Below are positions 24,097 through 34,095 of a DNA stretch of 64,000 nt, in pieces. Numbering within the stretch: the first letter of the stretch is position 1; every line of letters begins with the position of its first letter. The position numbers were made by a program, and so were the translations under genes. The notes under the pieces are model-generated. The model saw only the letters and a program-made list of their open reading frames with translations. It was not told the DNA's origin and searched no databases. Origin of the DNA: Castellaniella hirudinis (GTDB lineage Bacteria > Pseudomonadota > Gammaproteobacteria > Burkholderiales > Burkholderiaceae_B); NCBI RefSeq assembly GCF_042651965.1, contig NZ_JBHSDY010000002.1:248001-312000 (forward strand). The letters are read 5' to 3'.

Positions 24097-26166
24097 ATGT
24101 CGCGCACGATCTTCGTCACCACTGCCCTGCCCTACGCCAACGGTTCTTTCCACATTGGCCACATCATGGAATACATCCAGGCGGATACCTGGGTGCGGTC
24201 CATGCGCATGGCGGGGCACACCGTGCATTTCGTGGGGGCGGACGACGCGCACGGCGCGCCGATCATGCTCAAGGCCGAGGCCGAGGGCATCACGCCGCAG
24301 GCGCTGGTGGGCCGTTACGCGGCCGAGCGGCCGAAATACCTGAACGGTTTCCACATCCGGTTCGACCACTGGCACAGCACCGACACGCAGGAAAACATCG
24401 AGTTGTCGCAGGACATCTACCGCGCGCTGAAATCCGCCGGTTTCATCGACACCCGCGAGATCGAGCAGTTCTATGATCCGGTCAAGGGCATGTTCCTGCC
24501 GGACCGCTACATCAAGGGCGAATGCCCGCGCTGCCATGCCAAGGACCAGTACGGCGATGCCTGCGAGGTCTGCAGCGCGGTCTACAGCCCGACCGAGCTG
24601 ATCGAACCCTATTCGACGCTGACCAAGGCGCGGCCGGTGCTGCGCACTTCGGAACATTTCTTCTTTCGCCTGTCCGATCCGCGCTGTGCCGCCTTTCTGC
24701 AGCAATGGACGACGGGCACGCGCAAGGACGGCACCGCCCGGCTGCAATCCGAGGTGCTGGGGAAGACGCGCGAGTGGCTGGGGACGGCCGAAGGCGCCGA
24801 GGCCAATCTGGCCGACTGGGACATTTCCCGCGATGAGCCGTACTTCGGCATTCCCATCCCGGACGCGCCGGGCAAGTATTTCTACGTCTGGCTGGACGCG
24901 CCGGTGGGCTATCTGGCCTCGCTGAAGGCCTACTGCCAGAAGCAGGGCCTGGACTTCGACGCGCTGCTGGCGCCGGACGGCGACACCGAGCAGGTGCACT
25001 TCATCGGCAAGGACATCATTTATTTCCACGCGCTGTTCTGGCCCGCGATGCTGAAGTTCTCCGGCCGCAAGATTCCGGACATGCTGCACGTGCACGGTTT
25101 CATCACCGTCAGCGGCGAGAAAATGTCCAAGAGCCGGGGCACGGGGATTTCCCCGCTGCGCTATCTGGAAATCGGCATGGACGCGGAATGGCTGCGCTAT
25201 TACATCGCCGCCAAACTGAACGCCCATGTCGAGGATCTGGACTTCAACCCGGACGACTTTGTCGCGCGCGTCAACAGCGATCTGATCGGCAAGTACGTCA
25301 ACATCGCCAGCCGGGCGGCGACCTTCATCACGCGCCATTTTGACGGCGCCCTGGCCTACACGGGCGACACCGATGCGCTGCGGGCCGAACTGCGCGACTG
25401 CGCCGAACAGGTCCGCGCCGACTTCGAGGCGCGCGAGTACGGCCGCGCCATCCGCCGCATCATGGCGCAGGCCGACAAGATCAATCAGGCCTTCGACGCG
25501 GCCCAGCCCTGGGTGCTGGCCAAGGGCTTCGCCCAGGCCGAACCCGCGCAGCAGGCGGCACTGCAGGACATCTGCTCACGCGCGCTGGCCGGCTTCGAAG
25601 CCCTGTCGGTGATGCTGACGCCGGTGCTGCCGGCCCTGACAGAACGCGTCGCCCGCGAACTGTTCGGCCATGACCGCACCTACGTCTGGACCGACGCGGG
25701 CGAACTGCCCGCGCGCATCGCCGCGTTCAAGCACCTGATGCAGCGCGTCGATCCGGCCCTGCTGGACGATCTGTTCGAACCGCCCCAGGCCCCGGCCACG
25801 ATCCCGGGCGGCGAACCCATCGCAGAAACCATCGACATCAAGGATTTCGGCCGCATCGACCTGCGCATCGCGCGCATCGTCGAATGCACGGAAGTCGACG
25901 GCTCCGACAAGCTGCTGCGCCTGTCCCTGGACGTGGGCGAAGGCCGCCTGCGTCAGGTTTTTTCAGGCATCAAGTCCATGTACAAGCCCGAGGACCTGAC
26001 CGGCAAGCTGACCGTGCTGGTGGCCAATCTGGCGCCGCGCAAGATGCGCTTCGGCGTGTCCGAAGGCATGGTGCTGGCGGCCAGCCACGCTGACGAAAAG
26101 GCGAACCCCGGCATTTACGTGCTGGAACCCTGGGAAGGCGCCCAGCCGGGCATGCGGATCCACTAA
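24097..26166 (+). CDS. metG: Methionyl-tRNA synthetase
   Basis: 689-residue class I aminoacyl-tRNA synthetase. The start at 24097 gives MSRTIFVTTALPYANGSFHI, with the HIGH-type motif FHIGH. The zinc knuckle CPRCHAKDQYGDACEVC, the KMSKS loop GEKMSKSRGTGISP, and the C-terminal EMAP-like tRNA-binding domain (IDIKDFGRIDLRIARIVE) are all present, so this is the long dimeric form. Upstream in-frame extension has no family similarity. It marks the right flank of the accessory segment and faces kch. Confidence 0.98.
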   Translation: MSRTIFVTTALPYANGSFHIGHIMEYIQADTWVRSMRMAGHTVHFVGADDAHGAPIMLKAEAEGITPQALVGRYAAERPKYLNGFHIRFDHWHSTDTQENIELSQDIYRALKSAGFIDTREIEQFYDPVKGMFLPDRYIKGECPRCHAKDQYGDACEVCSAVYSPTELIEPYSTLTKARPVLRTSEHFFFRLSDPRCAAFLQQWTTGTRKDGTARLQSEVLGKTREWLGTAEGAEANLADWDISRDEPYFGIPIPDAPGKYFYVWLDAPVGYLASLKAYCQKQGLDFDALLAPDGDTEQVHFIGKDIIYFHALFWPAMLKFSGRKIPDMLHVHGFITVSGEKMSKSRGTGISPLRYLEIGMDAEWLRYYIAAKLNAHVEDLDFNPDDFVARVNSDLIGKYVNIASRAATFITRHFDGALAYTGDTDALRAELRDCAEQVRADFEAREYGRAIRRIMAQADKINQAFDAAQPWVLAKGFAQAEPAQQAALQDICSRALAGFEALSVMLTPVLPALTERVARELFGHDRTYVWTDAGELPARIAAFKHLMQRVDPALLDDLFEPPQAPATIPGGEPIAETIDIKDFGRIDLRIARIVECTEVDGSDKLLRLSLDVGEGRLRQVFSGIKSMYKPEDLTGKLTVLVANLAPRKMRFGVSEGMVLAASHADEKANPGIYVLEPWEGAQPGMRIH

Positions 26167-26183
26167 AGCCTGTTCACCAACCT

Positions 26184-26204
26184 CGATCCGGTCACACCGG
26201 ATCG
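26184..26204. terminator. Terminator-like hairpin between metG and kch
   Basis: CGATCCGGT / ACCGGATCG is a perfect 9-bp inverted repeat with a 3-nt loop. It lies between two converging genes and overlaps the stop codon of the channel gene. A T-rich tail is lacking on both strands, so it may be a weak or Rho-assisted terminator. Confidence 0.5.
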
Positions 26205-27436
26205 GGCGTCTTCTCCCCAAACAGCAGGCGGGTGATCAGGGCTTCGTCGATGGGTTCGCCGCTCAGCGTGCGCGCCAGGATCTCGCTGCCGAGCGCCTGC
26301 AGGGAAATCACGATATCGGGATTGACGCGGCGGATCTTGCTCAGGTGCAGGGGCGAATTCACCAGCGCCACCAGCTTGGTATCCGTCCCGCCCGCTTCGC
26401 GGCCCGCCATGACGATGAAGGCGTTTTCCGAGTCATCCTGGCGCAGCGCCAGGATGTAGCGGGCATGGGCTGCGCCCGCCTTCAGCAGGACGGCGGTCTC
26501 CGACGCGTCGCCTTCCAGCAGATCGGCGTCCTGGGGATACGGATGCCCCTCCATGGACGGCACGATCACCGTCACTTCGTGGCCGCGCTGGCGCAAGGCG
26601 GCATGCAGGCTTTGGGCCAGAGGACTGCCCCCGGCCAGAATGATGTGATTTTTACGCATGCTGTGTGAAACCCTTTCGCGCATCAGCCGCCGGACGTTGC
26701 CCCCGATCAAAGGTCCGACCACGGCGCTGATGGAGGTGGCGAAGACCGTGATCCCCAGAATGATGATGGAAACCGTGAACAGCCGCGCGGCATCGGTATG
26801 CGGGCTGATGTCTCCATAGCCGACCGTCGACATGGAGACGATGGAAAAATACAGCGCCGTCACCGGGTCGCGCACCGGCGGCGAAAACTCTTCACCCAGA
26901 TACAGGACGCCGAACACGGCATAGACCAGCAGGCTGGCGACGCTCAACACCGCGAACAGGCTGCCCGCCGTCAGGCTGGCCCGATCGAAATACCGCCAAT
27001 ACCCGATCAGCGTCGCCGCCAGCACGACGGTATAGGCCACCAGGCCGACGTGGCCCTGGCCGTACCACATCGCATAGCTGCCCATCAGGGCCAGCAGGAG
27101 CAGGCTCATGGTCCAGGCGATCCGCGCCCGGTACAGGAGACCGACCGCCATCACCTGCACCCCGGCGCCCAGCACCAGCCGCGCCATCTGCGCGATCCCT
27201 CCCGAATCGAGGAACGCGGTCACGCCGGCGCCGTCGCGGACCTGTAATGCCTGGAGCACGCCCTGCGTGCCGACGGTGCGCCAGAACGGCTGCAGGAACA
27301 GATAGCCGTCGAACGCAACCAGCGCGGCGACCAGCCAATGCCAGGGAAACCGGCGCATCAGGCGCACGCCGCGCGCCAGGGCAGGACGAAAAGAAAGCCG
27401 CATGCGGACCGCGAATCCATAGGGCTGATCGGGCAC
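26192..27436 (-). CDS. kch: Kch-type potassium channel with RCK/TrkA-N domain
   Basis: About 414-residue ion channel. Several N-terminal membrane helices precede the pore loop STVGYGDIS, which has the K+ selectivity filter, and the next helix. The cytosolic RCK (TrkA-N) domain starts near KNHIILAGGSPLAQSLH and runs through LEGDASETAVLLKAG. The layout matches bacterial Kch. The GTG at 27436 has no clear ribosome site; the ATG at 27403 (MRLSFRPAL) is an alternative giving 403 residues. Divergent from the cation efflux gene. Confidence 0.85.
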   Translation of the reverse strand: MPDQPYGFAVRMRLSFRPALARGVRLMRRFPWHWLVAALVAFDGYLFLQPFWRTVGTQGVLQALQVRDGAGVTAFLDSGGIAQMARLVLGAGVQVMAVGLLYRARIAWTMSLLLLALMGSYAMWYGQGHVGLVAYTVVLAATLIGYWRYFDRASLTAGSLFAVLSVASLLVYAVFGVLYLGEEFSPPVRDPVTALYFSIVSMSTVGYGDISPHTDAARLFTVSIIILGITVFATSISAVVGPLIGGNVRRLMRERVSHSMRKNHIILAGGSPLAQSLHAALRQRGHEVTVIVPSMEGHPYPQDADLLEGDASETAVLLKAGAAHARYILALRQDDSENAFIVMAGREAGGTDTKLVALVNSPLHLSKIRRVNPDIVISLQALGSEILARTLSGEPIDEALITRLLFGEKTPDPV

Positions 27437-27484
27437 TCAGTGTACTGCACACTTTTTCCAGAGCCGCCCTTTATACTGCCAGGC

Positions 27485-28378
27485 ATGTCCCCTCTTCCCA
27501 ACAGCCACATCGAGACGCCGGACCGCCAGGCGGCCGCCCGGCGCAGCACCTGGGTCAGCGTCTGGGTCAATCTGGTGCTGACGGCCGCCCAGTTGGTCGT
27601 CGGCCTGTTCGCCCATTCCCAGGCCCTGGTCGCCGACGCGATCCACTCCTTGTCCGATCTGGTGTCCGACGGCATCGTGCTGATCGCCAACAAGCACAGC
27701 GCCAAGGCGCCCGATGCCGACCACCCCTACGGGCACCTGCGTTTCGAGACAGCGGCGACCCTGGCGATCGGCGTGATCCTCATCGCAGTCGGCCTGGGCA
27801 TGCTGTGGGGCAGTTTCGAACGCCTGCAGAATCCGTCGCTGATCCCCACCGTCCATTCCGTCGCGCTCTACACGGCGCTGTTTGCGCTGCTGGCCAAGGA
27901 AGGGCTGTTCCGCTATCTGTTGCAGGTCGCGCACCGCGTGCGCTCCACGCTACTGGTGGCCAATGCCTGGCATGCCCGCTCGGACGCGGCCTCGTCCCTG
28001 GTGGTGGCGCTGGGGGTGGGCGCCAATCTGGCGGGCCTGCCGCTGGCCGACCCCCTGGCCGCCCTGGTGGTGGGCCTGATGATCGCCCGCATGGGCTGGA
28101 AGTTCTCCTGGCAGGCCTTCAATGACCTGGTGGATCGGGCGGCCGACGACGACACCGAGCGCGCCATCCGCGAACGCATCCTGGGCACGCCCGGCGTGCG
28201 CGGCATCCACGATCTGCGCACCCGCAAGATGGGCGACATGATCTGGGTGGAGGTGGACATCGAAATGGACGGCCGACTGACGATCGAGGCCGGCCACGCC
28301 ATCGCCGTCGAAGCCCGGCAGCGCGTCATGTCCGATCTGCCGGTGCTGGATGTGATGACGCACTTCGACCCTGTCTAG
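27485..28378 (+). CDS. Cation diffusion facilitator (CDF) family metal efflux transporter
   Basis: 297-residue inner-membrane divalent-metal/proton antiporter. Metal-site motifs are HSLSDLVSD in helix 2 (H, D, D) and HARSDAASS in helix 5, followed by a cytosolic metallochaperone-like domain (ILGTPGVRGIHDLRTRKMGD). I would expect Zn, Fe or Mn export; HxxxD/HxxxD sites are typical of zinc and iron CDFs. The start at 27485 has only a weak AGG ahead of it. A TATACT hexamer at 27472-27477 would place transcription start almost at the ATG. The last 53 bases overlap the 3' end of the convergent fhuF gene. Confidence 0.92.
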   Translation: MSPLPNSHIETPDRQAAARRSTWVSVWVNLVLTAAQLVVGLFAHSQALVADAIHSLSDLVSDGIVLIANKHSAKAPDADHPYGHLRFETAATLAIGVILIAVGLGMLWGSFERLQNPSLIPTVHSVALYTALFALLAKEGLFRYLLQVAHRVRSTLLVANAWHARSDAASSLVVALGVGANLAGLPLADPLAALVVGLMIARMGWKFSWQAFNDLVDRAADDDTERAIRERILGTPGVRGIHDLRTRKMGDMIWVEVDIEMDGRLTIEAGHAIAVEARQRVMSDLPVLDVMTHFDPV

Positions 28379-29105
28379 GACGGGCCGGGCTGGGGCAGTT
28401 TTCGCACAACTCGGCGCCCGGCAGCAGATAGTAGAGACAGCAGATCTTGCGCACGCGACGAGCGCCCTCCCCGCCCGGCGCGGGACCGGGCTCGTAGCGC
28501 ACGGGCCGCTCCACGGGGTTCGGGCTGCCATCGGCCAGCAAGGGGGACTCCAGCAGCGCATCGAACGCCCGCAGCATCTGTGCGCACACGCCGGGATGCG
28601 GGCGCAACTGCGTCACCAGGTATTCAAGCAGATTGCCCAGATTGCTCCAGAACACCCGGGGCGACGCACCGGATAGATCGGCCAGCGCGTCGATCAGCGG
28701 ACGCGCCTGCCACACGACGCGCTCGCAGGCGGCGCGGGCCGCCTCGGGTGAAAACGCCGGCACCGGCGTCTCCCAGGCCAGCCCGCAGGTTCTGTGGATC
28801 GGCGACAACTGCACGGCCCGCAGTCCCGGCGCGCACCGATGCAACAGCAGGGCCGCCACCAGGGGCGGCAGCACAGCCCAGAAATGCCAGCGCGACCAGA
28901 GCGAAGCGATGGCGCGGCCATCCCCGCCGGGGTGGCCCTCGGCGGCGGCGAAATCATCCAGCAAGGCCGCCAGCGTGTCCGGGCGCAGCAATTCGCACGC
29001 GGGCAGCCAGCGGCCATCATCCCGACGGCCGCTGGCCAGGAAAGGCAACAGGGGGGCGAGCGCCCCGTCCTGTTGCAGCTTGTGGATCAATTCGCTCGTC
29101 TGCAT
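28326..29105 (-). CDS. fhuF: FhuF-family siderophore ferric-iron reductase
   Basis: 259-residue cytoplasmic iron reductase that releases iron from imported siderophores. The [2Fe-2S] ligands form the family's CC-x10-C-x2-C motif in CCLYYLLPGAELCENC near the C-terminus. The N-terminal region is a ferric reductase-like helical domain without further catalytic motifs. I use the ATG at 29105 (MQTSELIHKLQQDG). The 22 residues after the cysteine motif are low complexity and overlap the end of the CDF gene antisense. No siderophore uptake genes are in the window. Confidence 0.82.
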   Translation of the reverse strand: MQTSELIHKLQQDGALAPLLPFLASGRRDDGRWLPACELLRPDTLAALLDDFAAAEGHPGGDGRAIASLWSRWHFWAVLPPLVAALLLHRCAPGLRAVQLSPIHRTCGLAWETPVPAFSPEAARAACERVVWQARPLIDALADLSGASPRVFWSNLGNLLEYLVTQLRPHPGVCAQMLRAFDALLESPLLADGSPNPVERPVRYEPGPAPGGEGARRVRKICCLYYLLPGAELCENCPSPARPRQGRSASSHPAPADRT

Positions 29106-29232
29106 CAAAACTGATCATTCATACTGAGCGCGACGCTGCGCCCCGCGCCAAAGTAGCAGAACTCCAGCGAATTGCACGCAGCGACGTATTTCTTGTCGAA
29201 GACGCTCATACCCGAAGCCGCCCGGCGAAGCG

Positions 29233-29664
29233 TCAGCCCAGATGCGTACTCCGCACAGGCCCCTCCACCGTCTCCATGCGCGTCAATCCCTGCACAATCC
29301 CGCAGGCGTCGACCGGCTGCTCGGCGCGGCATTGTTCCCGCAGCCCGACCAGTTGCTGCTGCAGATCCTGCAGTTCGCGCAGACGTACGTCGACGTGCGC
29401 GATGTGCTCGTCCAGCAGGTGATTGATGGGGCCGCAGTCGTGCGCCGGATGATCGATCATGTCCAGCAGCGCGCGGATTTCATCGTGCGCCATGTCCAGC
29501 CCCCGGCAGTTGCGGATGAAACGCAACCGTTCCAGATGCGCCGGGCCGTACTGCCGGTAGTTGCCTTCGCTGCGAGCGGGCGCGGGCAGCAGGCCGGCTT
29601 TTTCATAGAAACGGATGGTCTCGGCGGAACAGCGGGCGGCCTGGGCCAATTCACCGATTTTCAT
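29233..29664 (-). CDS. cadR: Cd(II)/Pb(II)-responsive MerR-family regulator
   Basis: 143-residue MerR-type activator. The HTH opens MKIGELAQAARCSAETIRFY and continues with KAGLLPAPARSEGNYRQY. The long dimerisation helix is followed by Cys112 (REQC) and Cys121 (DACG), with Cys77 in HDCGPI, the cysteine set that binds Cd or Pb in CadR/PbrR proteins. The ATG at 29664 is chosen over the one two codons upstream because AGGAA is 7 nt away. It is divergent from the ATPase gene, and its promoter region shares the 19-bp-spacer operator. Confidence 0.92.
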   Translation of the reverse strand: MKIGELAQAARCSAETIRFYEKAGLLPAPARSEGNYRQYGPAHLERLRFIRNCRGLDMAHDEIRALLDMIDHPAHDCGPINHLLDEHIAHVDVRLRELQDLQQQLVGLREQCRAEQPVDACGIVQGLTRMETVEGPVRSTHLG

Positions 29665-29738
29665 GGTCATTTCCTGTGTGATGCGCATCCGGATGCGGAG
29701 GCCGGAACCGAACCGTGGGCACCCCGCGCATCGAACGC

Positions 29739-29769
29739 TTGACCTTGTAGCAACTACAAGGTGTGTACT
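29739..29769 (+). promoter_or_regulatory. MerR/CadR-type operator-promoter of the metal ATPase gene
   Basis: TTGACC (-35, 29739-29744) and TGTACT (-10, 29764-29769) are separated by 19 nt, the long spacer typical of MerR-family promoters. Inside lies the perfect 9-bp dyad ACCTTGTAG CAA CTACAAGGT (29742-29762). Such promoters stay inactive until the metal-bound regulator untwists the spacer. cadR is read from the opposite strand. Confidence 0.88.
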
Positions 29770-29799
29770 GCCATCATAGATCGCAGCCAGAAACCTGTC

Positions 29800-32022
29800 A
29801 TGCCACACGACCACGCACATCACCATCCCCCGGACACCGCCTGCTGCCACGGCCATGACGCAGGTCATGCCCACCCGCACGGCGCACAAAACGCAGACGC
29901 GCCCCCCCTGGCGCCCGCCGTCGCGCAAGGCGCCGATCTGCGCACCGAACTGCGCATCCTGCAGATGGACTGCCCCACCGAAGAAGCGCTGATCCGCCAA
30001 TCGCTGGGCGCCCTGCCCGACGTGCGTTCGCTGGACTTCAACCTGATGCGGCGCGTGCTGACCGTGGTCCACGCGCCCGAGGCGCTGGACACCATCCTGC
30101 AGGCGATCCGCGCGCTGGGCTTCACGCCCGAACAGGCCGGCGAGGCCGGACCGACGGCCGAAGCGGCCGAAACACCCGAATCCTGGTGGCCGCTGGCGGC
30201 CTCGGGTGCGGCGGCGCTGGCCGCCGAGGCCGCCCACTGGGTCGACGCCCCCTGGGCCGTCCCCGCCGTCCTGGCGCTCCTGGCCATTGCGGGCTGCGGC
30301 CTGGTCACCTATCGCAAGGGCTGGACCGCGCTGCGCCACGGCCAGTTGAACATCAACGCCTTGATGAGCATCGCCGTCACCGGCGCGCTGATCCTGGGTC
30401 AATGGGCCGAGGCCGCCATGGTGATGGTGCTGTTCACCCTGGCCGAACGCATCGAGGCGCGCTCGCTGGACCGCGCCCGCCGCGCCGTGCAGGGCCTGAT
30501 GCAGCTTGCCCCGGACCAGGCCTCCGTGCAGCAGGCCGACGGCAGTTGGCGCGACATCCCTGCCAAATCCGTGTCCCCGGGCGACCTGGTGCGCACCCGC
30601 CCCGGTGAACGCATTGCGCTGGACGGACAGATCGAATCGGGCCGTTCGGCCGTGGACCAGTCCCCCATCACCGGTGAAAGCCTGCCCGTGGACAAGACGA
30701 CCGGCGACCCGGTCTACGCCGGCACCATCAACGGCACGGGAGAACTGCACTACCGCGTCCTGGCGACTGCGGGCGAATCCACCCTGGCGCGCATCATCCG
30801 GGCCATCGAGTCGGCGCAATCGGCGCGCGCGCCCACGCAGCGCTTCGTGGACCGTTTCGCCCGCATCTACACCCCGCTGGTGGTGCTGCTGGCCATCGCC
30901 ATCGCCGTCCTACCGCCCCTGCTGGGCCTGGGCGGCTGGTACGAATGGGTCTACAAGGCGCTGGTCCTGCTGGTGATCGCCTGCCCCTGCGCCCTGGTGA
31001 TCTCGACCCCGGTGTCCATCGTCAGCGGCCTGGCGGCCGCGGCCCGCCACGGGGTGCTGGTCAAGGGCGGCGTCCACCTGGAACAGGGGCGACTGCTGCG
31101 CTGGATCGCGCTGGACAAGACCGGCACCGTCACGCACGGCCGGCCGGCGCTGACCGACGTGGTGGCGCTGGATACGGCCGACCCCGTACGCAGCCATGCC
31201 CTGGCCGCCGCATTGGCGGGCCGATCCGACCACCCCGTGTCCCGGGCCGTGGCGCAAGGCCTGGACGCCGGCCCCGGCACGCCGGTCGAGGCCTTCGAGG
31301 CGCTGGCCGGGCGCGGCACCCGCGGCCTGGTCGACGGCCGCCCGCACCTGCTGGGCAACCACCGGCTGATCCACGAACGCGGCCTGTGCTCGCCCGAACT
31401 GGAGGCCCGCCTGGAAGCCCTGGAACGCCAGGGCAAGACCGTCGTGCTGCTGGCCGACGAGCATCGCGCCCTGGCGCTCTACGCCGTCGCCGACACGGTC
31501 AAGCCCGACAGCGCCGCCGCGATCCAGGACCTGCACGCGCTGGGCGTGCGCACCGCCATGCTGTCGGGCGACAACCCGCACACCGTCGCCGCCATCGCGG
31601 CCCAGGTCGGCATCGACCGCGCCGAAGGCAATCTGCTGCCCGAGGACAAGCTGCGGATCGTCGGCGGCCTGGCCGTGCCGGGCGCGGCCGTGGGCATGGT
31701 GGGCGACGGCATCAACGACGCGCCCGCCCTGGCGCGCGCCGACGTCGGCTTCGCCATGGGCGCGATGGGCACGGACGCCGCGATCGAGACCGCCGACGTG
31801 GCCCTGATGGACGACGACCTGCGCAAGATCCCCTGGTTCATCCGGCTGTCGCGCGACACGCACCGCATCCTGGTGCAGAACATCGTCGTCGCCCTGGGCA
31901 TCAAGGCGGCGTTCCTGATCCTGACGGTCGTCGGCCTGGGCACCCTGTGGATGGCGGTCTTCGCCGACGTGGGCGCCAGCCTGCTGGTGGTGGGCAACGG
32001 GCTGCGGCTGTTGCGGCGCTAA
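29800..32022 (+). CDS. cadA: Zn/Cd/Pb-exporting P1B-type ATPase
   Basis: 740-residue heavy-metal export ATPase. A His-rich N-terminus (MPHDHAHHHPPDTACCHGHD) is followed by an HMA-like domain whose metal loop is QMDCPTEE rather than the usual GMxCxxC, a variant I associate with Zn/Cd/Pb pumps. The membrane metal site CPCALVIS, phosphorylation loop LDKTGTVTHG, SDHPVSRAV (the HP motif) and VGDGINDAPALARAD hinge are all intact. The start at 29800 follows the MerR-type promoter by about 25 nt. The LysR gene begins only 9 nt downstream and may be read through from the same promoter. Confidence 0.93.
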   Translation: MPHDHAHHHPPDTACCHGHDAGHAHPHGAQNADAPPLAPAVAQGADLRTELRILQMDCPTEEALIRQSLGALPDVRSLDFNLMRRVLTVVHAPEALDTILQAIRALGFTPEQAGEAGPTAEAAETPESWWPLAASGAAALAAEAAHWVDAPWAVPAVLALLAIAGCGLVTYRKGWTALRHGQLNINALMSIAVTGALILGQWAEAAMVMVLFTLAERIEARSLDRARRAVQGLMQLAPDQASVQQADGSWRDIPAKSVSPGDLVRTRPGERIALDGQIESGRSAVDQSPITGESLPVDKTTGDPVYAGTINGTGELHYRVLATAGESTLARIIRAIESAQSARAPTQRFVDRFARIYTPLVVLLAIAIAVLPPLLGLGGWYEWVYKALVLLVIACPCALVISTPVSIVSGLAAAARHGVLVKGGVHLEQGRLLRWIALDKTGTVTHGRPALTDVVALDTADPVRSHALAAALAGRSDHPVSRAVAQGLDAGPGTPVEAFEALAGRGTRGLVDGRPHLLGNHRLIHERGLCSPELEARLEALERQGKTVVLLADEHRALALYAVADTVKPDSAAAIQDLHALGVRTAMLSGDNPHTVAAIAAQVGIDRAEGNLLPEDKLRIVGGLAVPGAAVGMVGDGINDAPALARADVGFAMGAMGTDAAIETADVALMDDDLRKIPWFIRLSRDTHRILVQNIVVALGIKAAFLILTVVGLGTLWMAVFADVGASLLVVGNGLRLLRR

Positions 32023-32031
32023 GATGGCGCT

Positions 32032-32931
32032 ATGGAATCCAGCACAAAACCCAATGGGCCGAACCGGCCGCTCCTCGATCCGGACCTGCTGAAGGCGATC
32101 ATCGCCGTGGTGGACTGCGGCGGCTTCACCGCCGCGGCGGCCCGCCTGCATTCCACCCAGTCCACCGTCAGCCAGAAAATCCGCAGGCTGGAGGATCTGG
32201 TCGGCCACCGCCTGCTGGACCGCAGCGGCCGCGAAATCCTGCCGACCGACGCCGGCCATGCATTGCTCGGCCACGCCCGCCACCTGCTGGCGCTGAATGA
32301 GCAGATTCTGGACGTGATGGCCGGCGCCACTGTCGGCGCCACCGTGCGGCTGGGGGTGCCGGAGGATTTCGTCGCCAGCCGCGCGACGCAGGTCCTGGCG
32401 GATTTCAGCCGACGCCACCCCCAGGTCAAGCTGGAAATCACCAGCGGCCTGTGCTCCGGGCTGATCGCCAGCTATGACCGGGGCGAACTGGACCTGGTCC
32501 TGACCAAGCAGCGCCGCCACAGCCGCTCGGCCGTCGCCTGCCGGCCGGAAACCCTGGCCTGGATCGACAGCGCGCAGCATCCGTGCTTCCAGATCGACCC
32601 GGTGCCGCTGGTGACCTTTCCCCCGCGGGGCCTGTACCGCGAGGACATCATCCGCGCCCTCGAAGCCATGGGCCGGAACTGGCGCATCGCCTACACCTGT
32701 TCCAGCCTGAACGGCATCCAGCACGCGGTGGCCGCCGGCCTGGGCATCAGCCTGCTGCCCTTGCGGACCGTGACGCCGGACCACGCCCTGCTCGGCCCCC
32801 GCGAGGGCCTGCCGACCGTCGATGACTACGAGATCGGCCTCTTTCACCGCCCCACGGCGGATGCCACCGTCCAGGCGCTGGCGCAGGCCCTGGCCGGCAT
32901 GCTGGCCGACGAACCGCCGGCCAAGCGTTAG
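32032..32931 (+). CDS. LysR-family transcriptional regulator
   Basis: 299-residue LTTR. The winged HTH is at the N-terminus (LLKAIIAVVDCGGFTAAA, then HSTQSTVSQKIRRLED) and the substrate-binding domain follows from about residue 100 (TVRLGVPEDFVASRATQVLA). The effector cannot be predicted. It lies 9 nt downstream of the metal ATPase, an unusual place for an LTTR, since these are normally divergent from their targets. This makes a role in metal resistance unlikely but cotranscription possible. A hairpin follows its stop. Confidence 0.92.
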   Translation: MESSTKPNGPNRPLLDPDLLKAIIAVVDCGGFTAAAARLHSTQSTVSQKIRRLEDLVGHRLLDRSGREILPTDAGHALLGHARHLLALNEQILDVMAGATVGATVRLGVPEDFVASRATQVLADFSRRHPQVKLEITSGLCSGLIASYDRGELDLVLTKQRRHSRSAVACRPETLAWIDSAQHPCFQIDPVPLVTFPPRGLYREDIIRALEAMGRNWRIAYTCSSLNGIQHAVAAGLGISLLPLRTVTPDHALLGPREGLPTVDDYEIGLFHRPTADATVQALAQALAGMLADEPPAKR

Positions 32932-32944
32932 CGTCCATATGCGA

Positions 32945-32970
32945 CGAAGGGGCGCCTCAGCGCCCCTTCG
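32945..32970. terminator. Terminator-like hairpin between LysR gene and ureidoglycine hydrolase gene
   Basis: CGAAGGGGCGC / GCGCCCCTTCG is a perfect 11-bp inverted repeat with a CTCA loop, lying between convergent genes. No T-run follows on either strand. Confidence 0.55.
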
Positions 32971-33026
32971 GAAAAGCCTGCAAACGGGTCTGCCTCAAGG
33001 ACAAACCCGCCTGTCGTGCGGCGCGA

Positions 33027-33869
<843 letters not shown>

Positions 33870-33960
33870 GGGAACTCCACGGGTCGTGCGTTGCGGCCGC
33901 CGTGCGGGGGCCGGGAATGAGGTATCCGGAAACGGATACCCCACCATACCGGGAGACCAT

Positions 33961-33993
33961 GATATTTACCAATTAAATATTGGAATCAATATC
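33961..33993 (-). promoter_or_regulatory. AT-rich dyad upstream of ureidoglycine hydrolase gene
   Basis: The sequence from GATATT to AATATC spans 33 nt around a central CCAAT-TAAAT-ATTGG inverted repeat. It is an island of low GC about 90 nt ahead of the gene start, in an otherwise GC-rich spacer. It is a plausible operator and promoter region; the regulator is unknown and no hexamer pair is decisive. Confidence 0.4.
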
Positions 33994-34058
33994 ATCCATT
34001 TTTCAAATGGCTGCCGCCCATCCACCTCGCGGCCTGCATGCCGCTCGGATTCGTCAGG

Positions 34059-34088
34059 CACGGAATAGCCCGCAGGGGCTATTCCGTG
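34059..34088. terminator. Hairpin downstream of META lipoprotein gene
   Basis: CACGGAATAGCC / GGCTATTCCGTG is a perfect 12-bp inverted repeat with a 6-nt loop, just after the stop of the lipoprotein gene. It lacks a T-run, but its position fits a 3' end. Confidence 0.5.
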
Positions 34089-34095
34089 TCCTGGC

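Noticed and set aside
28326..28378. 53-nt overlap of CDF and fhuF ends as a sign of a wrong frame
   Set aside because: Both proteins are complete, with intact motifs well inside the overlap, so a genuine convergent 3' overlap is the simpler reading.
30910..32847. Long minus-strand ORF opposite cadA and the LysR gene
   Set aside because: It spans two intact plus-strand genes and has no family motifs.
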